Assembly: GCF_018917235.1 (NCBI RefSeq) | Contig: NZ_JAHLOF010000001.1 | Span: 434,001-498,000 of the forward strand | Source: Metaclostridioides mangenotii | GTDB taxonomy: Bacteria > Bacillota > Clostridia > Peptostreptococcales > Peptostreptococcaceae | Reading direction: 5' to 3' | Length of the DNA: 64,000 nt | Part shown: one piece after another, positions 34,228 through 44,171 of the stretch | Position numbering within the stretch: the stretch's first letter is position 1 | How the letters are laid out: each line of letters begins with the position of its first letter | The notes under the pieces: model-generated | The model's input: only the letters and a program-made list of their open reading frames with translations | What the model was told of the DNA's origin: nothing | Databases searched by the model: none | Made by a program: the position numbers and the translations under genes

Positions 34228-34464
34228 CTATATAATCTCAAGAGTAACCTTGATTTTTTCTTTGTTTGCTACCGATCTAACAACAGTTCTTATAGCTTTT
34301 GCTATTCTACCTTGCTTTCCGATAACTTTACCCATATCGTCCTCTGCAACAGTAAGTTTTAAGACAGTAACACCTTTGTCTTCAGTTACATTAACGACAA
34401 CTTCATCAGGCTTGTCAACTAGAGCTTTAGCTATATCTTCAACTAACTCCCTCATATCATACAT
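34228..34464 (-). CDS. khpA: KH-domain RNA-binding protein KhpA (YlqC)
   Basis: KhpA is a 75-78 residue single-KH-domain protein that, with KhpB (Jag), binds RNA and affects cell division and elongation in Firmicutes. The KH signature GKQGRIAKAIRTVVR with the GxxG loop is clear. Two starts are possible. The ATG at 34464 is four bases after GGAG, and the ATG at 34455 (MRELVEDIAKAL) is 13 bases after. The second matches the family N-terminus better. It is the usual neighbour of rpsP. Confidence 0.92.
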   Translation of the reverse strand: MYDMRELVEDIAKALVDKPDEVVVNVTEDKGVTVLKLTVAEDDMGKVIGKQGRIAKAIRTVVRSVANKEKIKVTLEII

Positions 34465-34483
34465 CTCCTAATAAAAAATTATA

Positions 34484-34747
34484 TTATTTAGAAGCCTCAA
34501 ATTTCTCCATTACTCCATTTTTAGCAAGTAAGTTTTTAACTGCTTCTGTTGGTTGAGCACCATTTTTTAGCCATGCAACAGCTTTTTCATCGTTTATTTT
34601 CACTTGTTTTGGTTCAGAAACTGGATTATAGTATCCTATTTCCTCTATGAATTTTCCATCTCTTGGTGATCTAGAATCTGCTACTACTATTCTGTAGAAA
34701 GGTTTTTTATTTGCACCCATTCTTTTTAATCTTATTTTAACTGCCAT
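34484..34747 (-). CDS. rpsP: 30S ribosomal protein S16
   Basis: The 87-residue protein begins [20 protein letters not shown] and contains [21 protein letters not shown], split in the family signature as [10 protein letters not shown] and [16 protein letters not shown] is well placed. It opens the conserved rpsP-khpA-rimM-trmD-rplS string and directly follows ffh. Confidence 0.97.
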   Translation of the reverse strand: MAVKIRLKRMGANKKPFYRIVVADSRSPRDGKFIEEIGYYNPVSEPKQVKINDEKAVAWLKNGAQPTEAVKNLLAKNGVMEKFEASK

Positions 34748-34783
34748 TTACAGCACCTCCGAAAATTGTGATTTTGTATTATT

Positions 34784-36136
34784 TTATTTGAAAAAAGGTA
34801 AACCTCCCAGTCCGCCTCTTTTTTTCATACCTTTTTGTGCTCCTGTAAACATCTTCATCATCTTCTTCATTTCATTGAATTGTTTTATTAGTCTGTTTAC
34901 ATCTTGCACAGTAGTTCCACTACCTCTTGCTATACGCTTCTTCCTAGAAGCGTTTAACACTGTTGGATTTCGTCTCTCATAAACTGTCATGGCTTGTACA
35001 ATGGCTTTCGTTCTTTTCATCTCTTTTCCATTGACGTCTACATCTCCAAGTTGATCCTTTATCTGACCCATACCTGGCATCATTCCTAAGATTTTATCTA
35101 GTGGACCCATATTTTGAATCTGTTCCATTTGCTCTAGGAAATCTTCAAAATCTAACTCTTGTTTTTTAATTTTTTGTTCTAACTCTTTTGCTTTTTCAAG
35201 ATCTATTGTCTCTTGTGCCTTTTCAATAAGGCTAAGTACGTCGCCCATTCCAAGAATCCTTGAAGCCATTCTATCTGGATGGAATGGTTCTAAATCTTCA
35301 AGTTTCTCACCCATACCAATAAACTTAATAGGCTTTTGAGTTACAGCTCTTATTGAAAGAGCCGCACCGCCCCTTGTATCACCATCAAGCTTAGTAAGTA
35401 CTACTCCATCGATTCCAAGTGTCTCATTGAAACTTTCAGCGACATTCACAGCATCTTGTCCAGTCATTGAGTCTACAACTAATAGAATTTCATGAGGTTT
35501 AACCTCAGTTTTTATTGACTGTAACTCCTCCATAAGAACTTCATCTATATGAAGACGACCAGCTGTATCTATTATAACTATGTCATTACCATTTTTATTC
35601 GCATGGTTGAATCCTGCCTTTGCAATATCGAGAGGTTTCTCTTTATCACCCATACTAAATACTGGAATATCCAGTTTTTCACCTACTACCTCTAATTGTT
35701 TTATAGCTGCAGGTCTGTATACGTCACATGCAACTAATAGGGGTTTTTTACCTTGCTTCTTAAAATAACCTCCTAGTTTACCAGATGTAGTCGTTTTACC
35801 AGCACCTTGTAAACCAACCATCATTATTACTGTAGGTGGTTTTGATGATATGCTTATCTTGCTTTGAACATCACCCATAAGCTCTGTAAGCTCTTCATTA
35901 ACTATTTTTATTATATGTTGTCCTGGTGTCAAGCTCTGCATAACTTCTTGGCCGACACATCTCTCTTGCACTTTTTTAATAAAGTCCTTAACAACTTTGA
36001 AGTTAACATCGGCTTCTAATAAAGCTAACTTGACTTCTCTCATTGCATCCTTTATATCGCTCTCAGTAAGTTTTCCTTTTGACTTTAACTTACTAAATGC
36101 TCCTTGCAGTTTATCAGATAAACCTTCAAATATCAT
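34784..36136 (-). CDS. ffh: Signal recognition particle GTPase Ffh
   Basis: Ffh binds signal peptides and delivers ribosomes to the membrane with FtsY. The 450-residue protein has the N-domain, the G-domain (Walker A GLQGAGKTTTSGKLG, DTAGRL, TKLDGDTRGG), and the methionine-rich M-domain (about 300-450, MGPLDKILGMMPGMGQI, ending KGMKKRGGLGGLPFFK), which binds SRP RNA and signal sequences. The ATG overlaps the ylxM stop by four bases (ATGA), so translation is coupled. Confidence 0.97.
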   Translation of the reverse strand: MIFEGLSDKLQGAFSKLKSKGKLTESDIKDAMREVKLALLEADVNFKVVKDFIKKVQERCVGQEVMQSLTPGQHIIKIVNEELTELMGDVQSKISISSKPPTVIMMVGLQGAGKTTTSGKLGGYFKKQGKKPLLVACDVYRPAAIKQLEVVGEKLDIPVFSMGDKEKPLDIAKAGFNHANKNGNDIVIIDTAGRLHIDEVLMEELQSIKTEVKPHEILLVVDSMTGQDAVNVAESFNETLGIDGVVLTKLDGDTRGGAALSIRAVTQKPIKFIGMGEKLEDLEPFHPDRMASRILGMGDVLSLIEKAQETIDLEKAKELEQKIKKQELDFEDFLEQMEQIQNMGPLDKILGMMPGMGQIKDQLGDVDVNGKEMKRTKAIVQAMTVYERRNPTVLNASRKKRIARGSGTTVQDVNRLIKQFNEMKKMMKMFTGAQKGMKKRGGLGGLPFFK

Positions 36137-36501
36137 TTTATCATCCCCCTACATATATCTTCTATACTTTCCAACTTAGGGATTAAATCATCAAAGTCTT
36201 TTTTGCTTTTTATGTTCTCTTTTAAATTGACTATTTCATTAAATACCAATTTAACGGAATGCTCGTGTTCTTGAAGTTTAGATACTAATTGAAGCTTATC
36301 TTCATAGTCTCTAAGTATCTTTTCTGATCTTTTAAGCGTATCGTACACACTTTGTCTTGATACACCTAAATTCTCACTTATCTCTCCAAGTGAGTAGTCT
36401 TCTTCATAGTATAAACTAACTATCTCTCTCTGTTTCTTTGTTAGTAACTCTCGATACTGTTCAAATAATAAACCTACTTCAACCATTTTTTCTATATTCA
36501 T
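36133..36501 (-). CDS. ylxM: YlxM/p13 family helix-turn-helix protein
   Basis: YlxM is a small helix-turn-helix protein encoded before ffh in most Firmicutes and linked to SRP function. The 122-residue form starts MNIEKMVEVGLLFEQYRELL at 36501 with GGAAGTG six bases upstream. An in-frame ATG at 36549 lacks a good site. The DNA-binding segment YSLGEISENLGVSRQSVYDTLKR is seen, split as YSLGEISENLGV and SRQSVYDTLKR, followed by a coiled-coil tail. Stop overlaps the ffh start. Confidence 0.93.
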   Translation of the reverse strand: MNIEKMVEVGLLFEQYRELLTKKQREIVSLYYEEDYSLGEISENLGVSRQSVYDTLKRSEKILRDYEDKLQLVSKLQEHEHSVKLVFNEIVNLKENIKSKKDFDDLIPKLESIEDICRGMIK

Positions 36502-36552
36502 ATCAAACACTTCCAAACATATACTGTAAAGTTCTTTTACTTTACACATTGT

Positions 36553-36581
36553 ATTTTAACTTATAAATCTGTCATTGTCAA
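36553..36581 (-). promoter_or_regulatory. SigA-type promoter of the ylxM-ffh operon
   Basis: TTGACA (36576-36581) and TAAAAT (36553-36558) lie 17 bases apart on the minus strand, about 50 bases before ylxM. The perfect palindrome ATTTGACACTGTCAAAT (36588-36604) lies just upstream of the -35. Confidence 0.65.
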
Positions 36582-36668
36582 CAATTAATTTGACACTGTC
36601 AAATATTGATTATCTCATTAATATAATGAAAACAAAGTACATAAACTTATAAAGCTAAAACCTGCATT

Positions 36669-38000
36669 CTAATTCCCGAATAAAGCTTCAGAGAATAATT
36701 TGGCATCAAAGTCTTGAAGATCTTCTGCTTTCTCACCTACACCAATTAGTTTTACAGGAACATCTACTTCTGACTTAACTGCAAGCACTACTCCACCCTT
36801 TGCAGTACCATCTAGTTTTGTAAGAACTATTCCAGTAATATCCGCTACATCTTTGAATGTCTTAGCCTGTGAAACAGCATTTTGTCCTGTTGTAGCATCA
36901 ACTACTAATAGAACTTCTCTCTTGGCTTCAGAAAATTCTCTATCTACTATCTTAAATATTTTTCCAAGCTCATTCATAAGATTGGTTTTATTGTGAAGTC
37001 TACCAGCAGTATCGCATATCAATACATCAACCCCTCTGGCTCTTGCAGCTTTAACAGCATCAAATACTACAGCTCCAGGATCTGCTCCCTCATGGTGTTT
37101 GATAATATCTACATTCGCTCTCTTTGCCCAAATATCAAGTTGTTCAGTTGCCGCTGCTCTAAATGTATCAGCTGCTGCTAGTAGAACTTTTTTGCCTTCT
37201 TTTTTATATCTAGTTGCAAGCTTTCCTATTGTTGTAGTTTTTCCAACTCCATTAACTCCTACCATTAGTATTATACAAGGAGTAGGATTTATATCTAGTT
37301 TTGTATTATCCTCTGTTAGAATCTCTTCTACTATATTTTTTAGCTCAACTCTAACATCCATAGGATCTGTTATACCTTTTTCTTTTATTCTACTTCTAAG
37401 AGTGTCTATTATACCCATTGTAGAATTAACCCCTACATCAGATGTTATAAGAATCTCTTCTAAATCTTCTAGCAACTCTTCATCTACTTTTGTGTATGAC
37501 TTCAGTATTATATCTATTTTGTCAGTTATACCTTGCTTCGCTTTTGTAAGGCCTTGTTTAAGCCTTTCAAACATATTAATATTTGGCTCATTAAAATCAA
37601 CTTCAGTCTCTTCAACTTTAGTTTTTTCCTCAAATTTATCTTCAAGAACTTGAGCTTTGGCATCTTCTGAGAGTAATTTACCCGGTTCATCAATTAAGTT
37701 TGAATCGATATCATTAGCTTTTTTTTCTACTTCTATAGCATCCGATGAAGCTATTACTTCATCTAATTCTTTTGGTTCACTGTTTTTATCGTTATAACTT
37801 GGCTTTTTATCATTTAAGACTTCAGTCGTATCTTCTGCTAAAAATTCTTTTGCATCTTTTCCTGCAGTTTTAGTTTCAGTTTCAAGATCTTGTATTTTAT
37901 CTATATTTTGTGATTCATCGTCTTCTAATGCTTGCTCTAAATCTCTAACTTCATTTTCGTCATCTTGTTGTTTCCTCGATTTAAAAAATTTTTTAAACAC
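36669..38000 (-). CDS. ftsY: Signal recognition particle receptor FtsY
   Basis: FtsY is the membrane-associated GTPase partner of Ffh. It has a long acidic N-terminal A-domain (residues 1 to about 140, many Asp and Glu) that is longer than in Bacillus and similar to that of Gram-negative FtsY. The NG domain follows (Walker [36 protein letters not shown], and the C-terminal [11 protein letters not shown]). Translation starts at GTG (38000) with AGGAGG eight bases upstream. It lies between smc and ylxM, the common clostridial order. Confidence 0.95.
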   Translation of the reverse strand: MFKKFFKSRKQQDDENEVRDLEQALEDDESQNIDKIQDLETETKTAGKDAKEFLAEDTTEVLNDKKPSYNDKNSEPKELDEVIASSDAIEVEKKANDIDSNLIDEPGKLLSEDAKAQVLEDKFEEKTKVEETEVDFNEPNINMFERLKQGLTKAKQGITDKIDIILKSYTKVDEELLEDLEEILITSDVGVNSTMGIIDTLRSRIKEKGITDPMDVRVELKNIVEEILTEDNTKLDINPTPCIILMVGVNGVGKTTTIGKLATRYKKEGKKVLLAAADTFRAAATEQLDIWAKRANVDIIKHHEGADPGAVVFDAVKAARARGVDVLICDTAGRLHNKTNLMNELGKIFKIVDREFSEAKREVLLVVDATTGQNAVSQAKTFKDVADITGIVLTKLDGTAKGGVVLAVKSEVDVPVKLIGVGEKAEDLQDFDAKLFSEALFGN

Positions 38001-38063
38001 TTAATTTCCTCCTGTTTGAGTGATTTATTATAAAAATTAAATATAATATATAGTTTTTTATAT

Positions 38064-41000
38064 TTACATTGCATTTGATATTTTTTCTGCTTCACTGAGT
38101 TTTAAACCAATTATTTTTGATATTGCTTTCTCCTGCATTGTAACTCCATAAATAAAGTCTGATGCTTGCATAGTTCCTCTTCTATGAGTTACAGCTATAA
38201 ATTGGGTCTCTTCTGATAACTCTTTCAAGAACTCCCCAAATCTGAATATGTTAGCATCATCAAGTGGAGCTTCAATCTCATCTAATATACAAAACGGAGT
38301 TGGTTTAGTCATTAGAATCGAAAAAAGTATACTTATTGCAGTAAGTGCCTTCTCTCCTCCGGATAACAGGTTCAAGTTTTTCATTTTTTTACCAGGTGGT
38401 TGAGATATTATATTTATATCACTTTCTAATATATTTTCTTTATCATCTAGTATAAGCTCTCCATTGCCTCCACCAAATAATCTATTGTGCACATACTTAT
38501 ATTTTTCGTTTATTTTATCAAATTGTATTTCGAACTCATCTTTCATATTTTTTTCAAGCGAACTTATTATATTTTCAATACTTTCAATTGAAACCTCTAG
38601 ATCTTTCTTTTGTACGCTATAAAAATCATATCTTTCTTTTACTTCTTCATATTCTTTAATTGAATCAAGATTTATATTACCAAGCTCTTTAATATCTCTT
38701 TTCAAACCAGCTATGGCTTTTTTATCAACACATAGATTATCATCTTTAAGTTCATTAGCACGGATAAATGTTAAATCGTATAACTCATTGAGTTTGTTTA
38801 AGCAATTTTCGTGACTTTCTCTCAACCTTTCGAGTTTTGAATCTACTTTAAATAGACTCTCTTTAAAATGAATATACTGTCTATCTATTACCTTTACATT
38901 TTTGTTTGATTCTTCAAATTTCTCTTTTATACTTACTTTTGCCAAACGCTTATTTTCTAAGCTCTTACCATTTTCAACCAATTGATCTTCTAAGTTATTT
39001 TTTTCTTCAATTTCCGATTGTATCGTTACCGATAACTCTTTAATCTCTTCTTTTAGCTTTTCAGTTACCGTTTCCAATTTCTGTTTTTTAGATTCTAATT
39101 CCAAAGATTCAACTTTTATTCTTTCAATATCCTTAACTAAGGAATCAGATGCTTGAATACATTTTACAAGATCTAATTTTAGCCTATCAAAGCTTAACTT
39201 ATCTCCTTCAAATACATCATTCTGTTCTTTTAGTAGTTGTACATTTTTTTCGATATTTATTTTATTTACATAATGTTTTTGATCGAGTTCTTTTATTCCA
39301 TTATTGATTGATGTAATTCTTTCTTCAGTATAATCAAGATTTATATATAACCCAGATTTTTCTTTTTCTAGTTTTTGATAATTTGTATTAAGAGTGTTTA
39401 TATCGCTTTTAAAGTTATTATTTTGTAAATTAATTTCAAAAATCTGTTTCTCTTTATCCTTTAATTTAGCTTCCAATACTGTTAAGTTTTGCTCTTTTTC
39501 TGTTATTTCTTTTGTAATATATCTATGCTCTTCTTGAATTGAGGCTACTTCTTTAACTAGTATCTCAATACTTTCTTGATATTCATTTATTATTCTCTTT
39601 CTAGAAAGTATATTTCCATTACTCTTTAAACTACCTCCTGTTAAAGAACCTCCTATGTTTAAAACTTCTCCGTCAAGAGTTACAATCTTAAATTTATGAC
39701 CTATCTCATTTGCAAAGGCAATTGCAATATCCATATCTTCCACAATTATAGTTCTTCCTAATACATTTTCAAAGATATTTTTGTACTGTACATCGTATGA
39801 AACTAATTCACTTGCAATACCCAATGCTTTGTTTTTTGTTTTAATAGCATTTAAATTTATTGGATTTCCTTTTATTATACTTAGAGGTAAAAATGTAACT
39901 CTCCCTAAGTTATTTTTCTTTAGATAGTTAATAGCATTTTTGGCGCTTATTTCATCTTTGGTTATTATGTTTTGCAGATATCCTCCGAGCGCAGACTCTA
40001 TAGCTTTTTCATATTTTTTGGGAACTTCAACTAATTGACCTAATGCTCCATGTATACCATTTAAGGTTTTATTTTTTAATACTTCTTTTACTCCTCTATT
40101 AAAACCTTCATAATGATTTTCCATTTCATTATAAATATTAATTTTAGATTTATAGTCATTTAATGTGTAGTTCGTCTTTTGTATCTTTCCATCAAGTCCA
40201 AGAACAAAATTCTTTAGTGACCTAATCTCACTCTGCTCAGTTCCTCTTTCTTCAATCAATTGATTCAATGCTTTTTTATTATTTTCAATTCCTACCAAAC
40301 TTGCTTCAAGTTTCTTGTTTTTCTCTTGTATTTTGATATTTATATCATCAAGCTCAGACTCAATGTCTTTTGATCTTGACAACATATTGTCTTTATTTGC
40401 TGTCATTGTAGAAAGCTTATTACTAAGCTCCTGTTTTTTGTTGAGAATCTCTATAATACCTTCTTTAAGATTTTCTATTTCATTATTTAAATCTTGTATA
40501 GAAGACTTTTTGTTTGAATTATTTGCCTCTAATTTTGTAATTTCAGTTTCTAATTGCTTAACTAACAGATTATTTTCAACTGATTTTGATTCTAAAATTT
40601 TTAAATTCTCTTTATATCTTTTTAGTTTTTCGTCCGATTCATCAGATTCTTTTTGTTTAGCATAAATTTCCCTTTTATGATTTTTAATTCTCTCATTTAT
40701 AAGGCTAATCTGCATATCTCGTTCTGATAAAACCTCTTTTATAGAATTTATATATTCTACGGCCTTCTCAATAGAATCATCTAAAACTCTAGATTCTCTA
40801 TCTAGCTCGGTAGCTTCTTTTTCAACTTTTTCTTTTTCAACTTCTTTTTCTTTAAGGTTAGCTTCAATAATTTTACTGTGTTCTACAAGTTCGGTAATTT
40901 CATTATCTAATGTCTCAATATCCCTCAAAAAGCTATTTACTTCCAAACTTTTTAGCTTTTCAGTGAGTTCTTTGTACTGTTTAGCCTTCAGTTGTTGATT

Positions 41001-41618
41001 GTACAGAGGTTTGATTTGATTTTCAATCTCTATGTATATATCTTGAATTCTCTCAAGATTTTCTTTCGTATTTAATAGATTTTTTTCCGCTTCGTGTTTT
41101 TTATATCTGTATTTAGAAATACCACAAGCTTCATCAAAAATCTTTCTCCTATTCTGAGGATTATTGCTAAGTATTTCATCGACTTTTCCCTGTTCAACAA
41201 TAGAATACCCATCTTTGCCTATTCCTGTGTCAAGAAGAAGTTCTTTTATATCTTTTAACCTACATACTTTATTATTTAAATAAAATTCACTTTCACCATT
41301 TCTATATGCTCTTCTTTTTATAGTAACTTCACTAAAATCAATATCCATATCATTATCCAAATTGTCTATAGTAAGTTCAACTTCACAATAATTCATAGCT
41401 TTTTTAGTTTCTGTACCTATAAATATAACGTCTTCAAGTTTATCTCCTCTAAGACTTTTTATACTCTGTTCTCCCAAAACCCATCTAACTGCATCTGAAA
41501 TATTACTTTTCCCACTGCCATTTGGACCTACTATAGAAGTAACCCCTTTGTTGAAAAGTATATCGGTTTTCGTTGGAAATGATTTAAATCCTTTTAATTC
41601 TAATCTCTTTAAGTACAA
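38064..41618 (-). CDS. smc: Chromosome segregation ATPase SMC
   Basis: SMC forms the condensin ring with ScpA and ScpB. The 1184-residue protein has the N-terminal ATPase half (MYLKRLELKGFKSFPTKT, Walker A GPNGSGKSN). Long coiled coils occupy about 165-500 and 670-1010, with the hinge between (about 510-665, with the ALGGYLQNIIT and GGSLTGGSLK glycine motifs). The C-terminal half has the signature LLSGGEKALTAIS and Walker B FCILDEIEAPLDDAN. The start codon is TTG (41618), with GGAG well placed. It sits between rnc-side genes and ftsY as in Bacillus. Confidence 0.97.
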   Translation of the reverse strand: MYLKRLELKGFKSFPTKTDILFNKGVTSIVGPNGSGKSNISDAVRWVLGEQSIKSLRGDKLEDVIFIGTETKKAMNYCEVELTIDNLDNDMDIDFSEVTIKRRAYRNGESEFYLNNKVCRLKDIKELLLDTGIGKDGYSIVEQGKVDEILSNNPQNRRKIFDEACGISKYRYKKHEAEKNLLNTKENLERIQDIYIEIENQIKPLYNQQLKAKQYKELTEKLKSLEVNSFLRDIETLDNEITELVEHSKIIEANLKEKEVEKEKVEKEATELDRESRVLDDSIEKAVEYINSIKEVLSERDMQISLINERIKNHKREIYAKQKESDESDEKLKRYKENLKILESKSVENNLLVKQLETEITKLEANNSNKKSSIQDLNNEIENLKEGIIEILNKKQELSNKLSTMTANKDNMLSRSKDIESELDDINIKIQEKNKKLEASLVGIENNKKALNQLIEERGTEQSEIRSLKNFVLGLDGKIQKTNYTLNDYKSKINIYNEMENHYEGFNRGVKEVLKNKTLNGIHGALGQLVEVPKKYEKAIESALGGYLQNIITKDEISAKNAINYLKKNNLGRVTFLPLSIIKGNPINLNAIKTKNKALGIASELVSYDVQYKNIFENVLGRTIIVEDMDIAIAFANEIGHKFKIVTLDGEVLNIGGSLTGGSLKSNGNILSRKRIINEYQESIEILVKEVASIQEEHRYITKEITEKEQNLTVLEAKLKDKEKQIFEINLQNNNFKSDINTLNTNYQKLEKEKSGLYINLDYTEERITSINNGIKELDQKHYVNKINIEKNVQLLKEQNDVFEGDKLSFDRLKLDLVKCIQASDSLVKDIERIKVESLELESKKQKLETVTEKLKEEIKELSVTIQSEIEEKNNLEDQLVENGKSLENKRLAKVSIKEKFEESNKNVKVIDRQYIHFKESLFKVDSKLERLRESHENCLNKLNELYDLTFIRANELKDDNLCVDKKAIAGLKRDIKELGNINLDSIKEYEEVKERYDFYSVQKKDLEVSIESIENIISSLEKNMKDEFEIQFDKINEKYKYVHNRLFGGGNGELILDDKENILESDINIISQPPGKKMKNLNLLSGGEKALTAISILFSILMTKPTPFCILDEIEAPLDDANIFRFGEFLKELSEETQFIAVTHRRGTMQASDFIYGVTMQEKAISKIIGLKLSEAEKISNAM

Positions 41619-41641
41619 TGCCTTTCTCCTTACTTATTTAT

Positions 41642-42715
41642 CTAAAGATTGTAAACACTAAACAATTTAGAGTAAATATCATTCATACTAATTTTTAGTA
41701 TGTTATTTTTATCTATCATTATTTGTAGTTGCTCCTCATCTACATTTGACTCTTCAACTTTTAACATAAGTCCATATTTTTTACTCATGTAGTTTTTATT
41801 TGATTTTTTATTTCCTACTATTCTCGAAATATTTTTTTTATTAACTCTTATTACTAACTCATGTTTAAACTCGTATTTGTTTATTACTTCACTTTCTATA
41901 AAATCTTTTATTATTTCAGATTCTACAAGCTCTCTAAAAGCAGGATGATATGGCCCATCAACTACGGCTTCTCCCATCTGAATATCGTCAGTTGCTTGTA
42001 GACCTACTCTTATCACATTAATATCGTTGACATAATACAACACTAAAAGTTTTTTGACAATGCTTATACTTTTCTCTAGTGAAAAAGGTGTATACTTACC
42101 TTCTGATAGAAGTATCTCAAGTCCGGTTTCCTGAACCACTAATGTAGGATAAATTCTAACACAACTTGGATTCATCTTTATAAACTCTTTTGCTGTATAT
42201 AAACACTTTTCTTCAGTATCAGTAGGAAGACCAAGCATCATCTGTAGTCCAAGTTCGAATCCAAATTTCTTTATTAATTTAGCACTTTTATAGACTACAT
42301 CACTTTTGTGTCCTCTTATACTTTCATCAAGAACATCCTCGTCTAGTGACTGAACCCCTAATTCTATAATTCGAACTCCGTACTCTTTTAACATACTTAA
42401 AATATATTCATCTATACAATCGGGTCTTGTCGATAATCTTATATAGTCAACATCACCGCTATCTATATAACTTTTTGCTACTGCTAGTAATTTTCTTTGT
42501 ATCTCTATATCTATAGCAGTAAAACTTCCTCCAAAAAACGCAATTTCTATACTTGAATCTCTATCTATATACTCAAGACATTCTTCAATTACTGATTTAG
42601 CTGTTTCTTCTGTTACGTCCGTACTCACTCCTGTTATCTTTTTTTGATTACAAAAAATACAATCGTGAGGACATCCTTTATGAGGTACAAATATAGGAAT
42701 TATTTTTTTCTTCAT
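41642..42715 (-). CDS. Radical SAM protein, Elp3-like subfamily
   Basis: The cluster motif CPHDCIFCN (C-x4-C-x2-C form) and FFGGSFTAID (SAM-binding glycine motif) mark a radical-SAM enzyme. ELGVQSLDEDVL and LGLPTDTEEK are typical of the Elp3/oxygen-independent coproporphyrinogen oxidase-like group, but there is no acetyltransferase domain, so it is not full Elp3. The C-terminus (280-357) binds no motif I know. Substrate is unknown, and tRNA modification is a guess from relatives. The ATG at 42715 lies well after AGAGG, and the TTG at 42724 is too close. The gene lies between rnc and smc, as in C. difficile relatives. Confidence 0.85.
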   Translation of the reverse strand: MKKKIIPIFVPHKGCPHDCIFCNQKKITGVSTDVTEETAKSVIEECLEYIDRDSSIEIAFFGGSFTAIDIEIQRKLLAVAKSYIDSGDVDYIRLSTRPDCIDEYILSMLKEYGVRIIELGVQSLDEDVLDESIRGHKSDVVYKSAKLIKKFGFELGLQMMLGLPTDTEEKCLYTAKEFIKMNPSCVRIYPTLVVQETGLEILLSEGKYTPFSLEKSISIVKKLLVLYYVNDINVIRVGLQATDDIQMGEAVVDGPYHPAFRELVESEIIKDFIESEVINKYEFKHELVIRVNKKNISRIVGNKKSNKNYMSKKYGLMLKVEESNVDEEQLQIMIDKNNILKISMNDIYSKLFSVYNL

Positions 42716-42785
42716 TATTATCAATCCTCTGTAATCTATTTACTAGGCTTAATCTCAAATTTATGAATTTGATATCTAAGTCTAA

Positions 42786-43487
42786 TTATCTAATATTTTT
42801 AAGCCCTGCTCTTGCTGCTAACTGCTCTGCTTCCTTTTTACTCTTTCCTTCTCCAATACCTAAAACAACATCATTTATTCCAACTTCCATAACAAATCTC
42901 TTATTATGGTCTGGTCCTTTTTCATCTATTAAATTGTACCAAATGTTGTTTTCTCCTCTACTTTGGAGTAATTCTTGCAAATGAGTTTTATAATCTCTAA
43001 ATATATTTCCTTTTCTAGTATCTTGAATTATATCTCCCATAAATTTAAGTATAAAATCTCTGGCACACACAAGCCCTCCATCAAGATATATAGCCGCTAT
43101 TACAGCCTCAGTTGCATCTGCTAAAATAGAAATTCTCTGTCTTCCTCCCGTTGCCTCTTCACCTTTTCCAAGTAACATATATTCTCCTAAGCGAATGCTA
43201 TTGGCAACTTCATTAAGTGATTCTTCACACACTATGTTAGCTCTGAGCTTAGTAAGTTCTCCTTCTGGCAAATTCTTTTCAGCTTTAAATAAATAGTCAC
43301 TTACAACAACTCCTAATACTGAATCTCCTAAAAATTCAAACCTTTCATTGAAGTTAAATTTTTTATTCTCATTAGAATATGAACTATGAGTGAGTGCCTC
43401 AAGAATGTAATCTTTATTTTTAAATTCGTAACCTATAACTTTTTCAAAACATTGTATATTATCTAATAATCTTCTATTAATTTTCAT
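42786..43487 (-). CDS. rnc: Ribonuclease III
   Basis: RNase III cuts double-stranded RNA in rRNA and mRNA processing. The 233-residue protein has the catalytic signature NERFEFLGDSVLGVVVSDYL (about 45-64), the second acidic site DATEAVIAAIYLDGG, and a C-terminal double-stranded RNA-binding domain (about 160-230, with GKSKKEAEQLAARAGL). GGAGGTG precedes the ATG. The rnc-smc-ftsY order is conserved. Confidence 0.96.
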   Translation of the reverse strand: MKINRRLLDNIQCFEKVIGYEFKNKDYILEALTHSSYSNENKKFNFNERFEFLGDSVLGVVVSDYLFKAEKNLPEGELTKLRANIVCEESLNEVANSIRLGEYMLLGKGEEATGGRQRISILADATEAVIAAIYLDGGLVCARDFILKFMGDIIQDTRKGNIFRDYKTHLQELLQSRGENNIWYNLIDEKGPDHNKRFVMEVGINDVVLGIGEGKSKKEAEQLAARAGLKNIR

Positions 43488-43581
43488 AATTCACCTCCAA
43501 AACATACTTATCTACTGTATATTTTACTATTTTTTGTTAACTATTGCAAAAACTAAATTCTACATATTCATAAAAACAAAG

Positions 43582-43617
43582 CTGCCTATGAAACAGATAA
43601 TAAAGTCTCATAGGCAG
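43582..43617 (-). terminator. Rho-independent terminator before rnc
   Basis: The perfect 10-base stem CTGCCTATGA/TCATAGGCAG has a 16-base loop and lies 21 bases after the stop of the acidic zinc-ribbon gene. Its minus-strand tail is CTTTGTTTTT. Confidence 0.85.
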
Positions 43618-43637
43618 TTTTAAATCTTATAAATCTA

Positions 43638-44072
43638 TTACTCTTCGTCTTCTGTGCAATTTCCACAATTGCAAACTTCCTCGTCATCTTCAGAAGATAG
43701 TATTACAGCGTCACACTCTGGGCAAACTATATCAACATCATCGTCGTAAAGTAGATCTTCATCTATATCTACTAACTCTCCACAGTTCGGACACTCCATC
43801 TCGATAAAATCTAAATCGTCATAATCTTCGTCATCTTCATCTTCAAATATGTCCTCTAAACTATCTTCAACATCTGCTAGATCTTCATCTATTGAATCGA
43901 CATAATCTTTAAGATCATCTTGATCCTCAGATAAGACTACTATAGAATCAGCAAAAACTTCTAATACATCTACTATCTTATGTATCATTTTTCCTTCTTT
44001 GCTTTCTTTGTCAATATCCATTCCTTCTGCTAATCCTTTTAAATAAGCAACTTCTTCGTATAAATGTTTCAT
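43638..44072 (-). CDS. Acidic zinc-ribbon protein of unknown function
   Basis: This 144-residue protein is strongly acidic. An N-terminal helical part (MKHLYEEVAYLKGLAEGMDI, about 1-75) is followed by a run of Asp and Glu (DEDDEDYDDLDF). A zinc ribbon (CPNCGELVDIDEDLL with CPECDAVIL) and a last CNCGNC pair follow. Proteins with this layout (CD1248-type, from memory) occur in clostridia beside rnc and efp and have no known function. RNA polymerase, ribosome or nucleotide binding would all be guesses. GAGGAG precedes the ATG, and it has its own terminator. Confidence 0.8.
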   Translation of the reverse strand: MKHLYEEVAYLKGLAEGMDIDKESKEGKMIHKIVDVLEVFADSIVVLSEDQDDLKDYVDSIDEDLADVEDSLEDIFEDEDDEDYDDLDFIEMECPNCGELVDIDEDLLYDDDVDIVCPECDAVILSSEDDEEVCNCGNCTEDEE

Positions 44073-44107
44073 ATAGTCTCCTCGCTTTCATATTTAATAT
44101 ATAATAT

Positions 44108-44145
44108 AAGCCTATATATCTTATATTATTAAGACATATAAGCTT
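44108..44145 (-). terminator. Probable terminator after efp
   Basis: AAGCCTATATATCTT pairs imperfectly with AAGACATATAAGCTT around a short loop, about 27 bases after the efp stop. It is AT-rich and of moderate strength. Confidence 0.5.
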
Positions 44146-44171
44146 TTATATACATATTTTATAGATCTTTT

